NCBI GenBank assembly: GCA_900547855.1
Contig: URIK01000040.1
Coordinates: forward strand, 1 to 12,919
Origin: an uncultured Collinsella sp.
GTDB taxonomy: Bacteria; Actinomycetota; Coriobacteriia; Coriobacteriales; Coriobacteriaceae
Reading direction: 5' to 3'
Length of the DNA stretch: 12,919 bases
The notes below the pieces were generated by a model. The model was given only the letters and a program-made list of their open reading frames with translations, was not told where the DNA came from and ran no database searches. The position numbers and the translations under genes were made by a program. This document shows, piece after piece, positions 12,691-12,919 of the stretch. Each line of letters begins with the position of its first letter. The stretch's first letter is position 1.

Positions 12691-12759
12691 TGTACTATGT
12701 GTTGGACTTGAATTTGCGCAGGGCCGGAGCCCGTGTGCACGATGACGAAAGGAGGCTGC

Positions 12760-12869
12760 GTGGCTGGCTGGAATCTGACCGGCAATACCGTTTCCGCCGA
12801 GTTCGACGGATCGGACGAGCAGGAGTGCAAAGAGCTCAGCGTGAGCCAGGCGGTGGAGATCGCCGCCGG
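12760..12869 (+). CDS. xseA: Probable exodeoxyribonuclease VII large subunit, N-terminal fragment
   Basis: Only 36 codons and two bases remain before the adapter. The GTG at 12760 is preferred because GAAAGGAGG lies 4 bases upstream; an in-frame ATG at 12742 would add six residues but has no ribosome site at a useful distance. After a variable start (MAGWNLTG...) comes LSVSQAVEIAAG (residues 26-37), which matches the opening of the OB-fold domain of XseA (LSVSxL/A...). XseA and XseB form exonuclease VII, which degrades single-stranded DNA. Identification rests on this short motif, so it is tentative. Confidence 0.55.
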
Positions 12870-12919
12870 CTGTCTCTTATACACATCTGACGCTGCCGAC
12901 GACTAGTCGAGTGTAGATC
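12870..12919 (-). other. Illumina Nextera i5 adapter (not native DNA)
   Basis: This is the reverse complement of the left-end adapter: the Tn5 mosaic end at 12870-12888, the read-1 tail to 12902, index CTAGTCGA at 12903-12910 and part of P5 to 12919. Both ends carry the same i5 adapter and index. Confidence 0.98.

Noticed and set aside
1..12919. Perfect terminal inverted repeats suggesting a transposon or linear element
   Set aside because: The repeats are the Nextera adapter with Tn5 mosaic end and i5 index, a library artefact.

Overview
The window is a single Nextera-tagged DNA fragment. Bases 1-48 and 12870-12919 are Illumina/Tn5 adapter in inverted orientation, so the native insert is 49-12869. 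The GC-rich genes, strong Shine-Dalgarno sites and gene content resemble a gut Coriobacteriia actinobacterium, most likely Collinsella or a close relative. That assignment rests on protein-family resemblance and was not tested by a search.

Layout. Left part: the N-terminal piece of a secreted coiled-coil protein (-), a MOSC-domain protein (-), and then on + an ATP-grasp ligase of the D-aspartate ligase type followed by an aspartate/glutamate-family racemase. This pair could make D-Asp and attach it to the peptidoglycan stem. A strong bidirectional terminator (3580-3617) separates it from a convergent operon.

Centre: the minus-strand operon runs from about 7190 down to 3645. Its order is a 22-residue leader peptide with three consecutive Trp codons, an intrinsic terminator, a TrpP-like ECF S component, a 212-base spacer with two repeat elements, a fused double ATPase (EcfA) and EcfT. 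I read it as a tryptophan ECF transporter with its own energizing module, controlled by ribosome-mediated attenuation. The leader peptide is the best find in the window.

Right part: a C69-family dipeptidase (-) with a catalytic Cys directly after its signal sequence and a C-terminal membrane anchor; a diacylglycerol-kinase-family lipid kinase (-) coupled to a 30-residue membrane protein; then on + ribonuclease D, a YugP-type membrane zinc peptidase and the first codons of a probable xseA, cut by the adapter.

Two copies of a structured repeat (6241-6341 and 11750-11847) lie downstream of genes in the same orientation relative to transcription. Their cores are nearly identical (36/39) but their outer stems differ by locus, and an inner stem shows one compensatory change. 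This may be an undescribed 3'-UTR RNA element or a repeat family.
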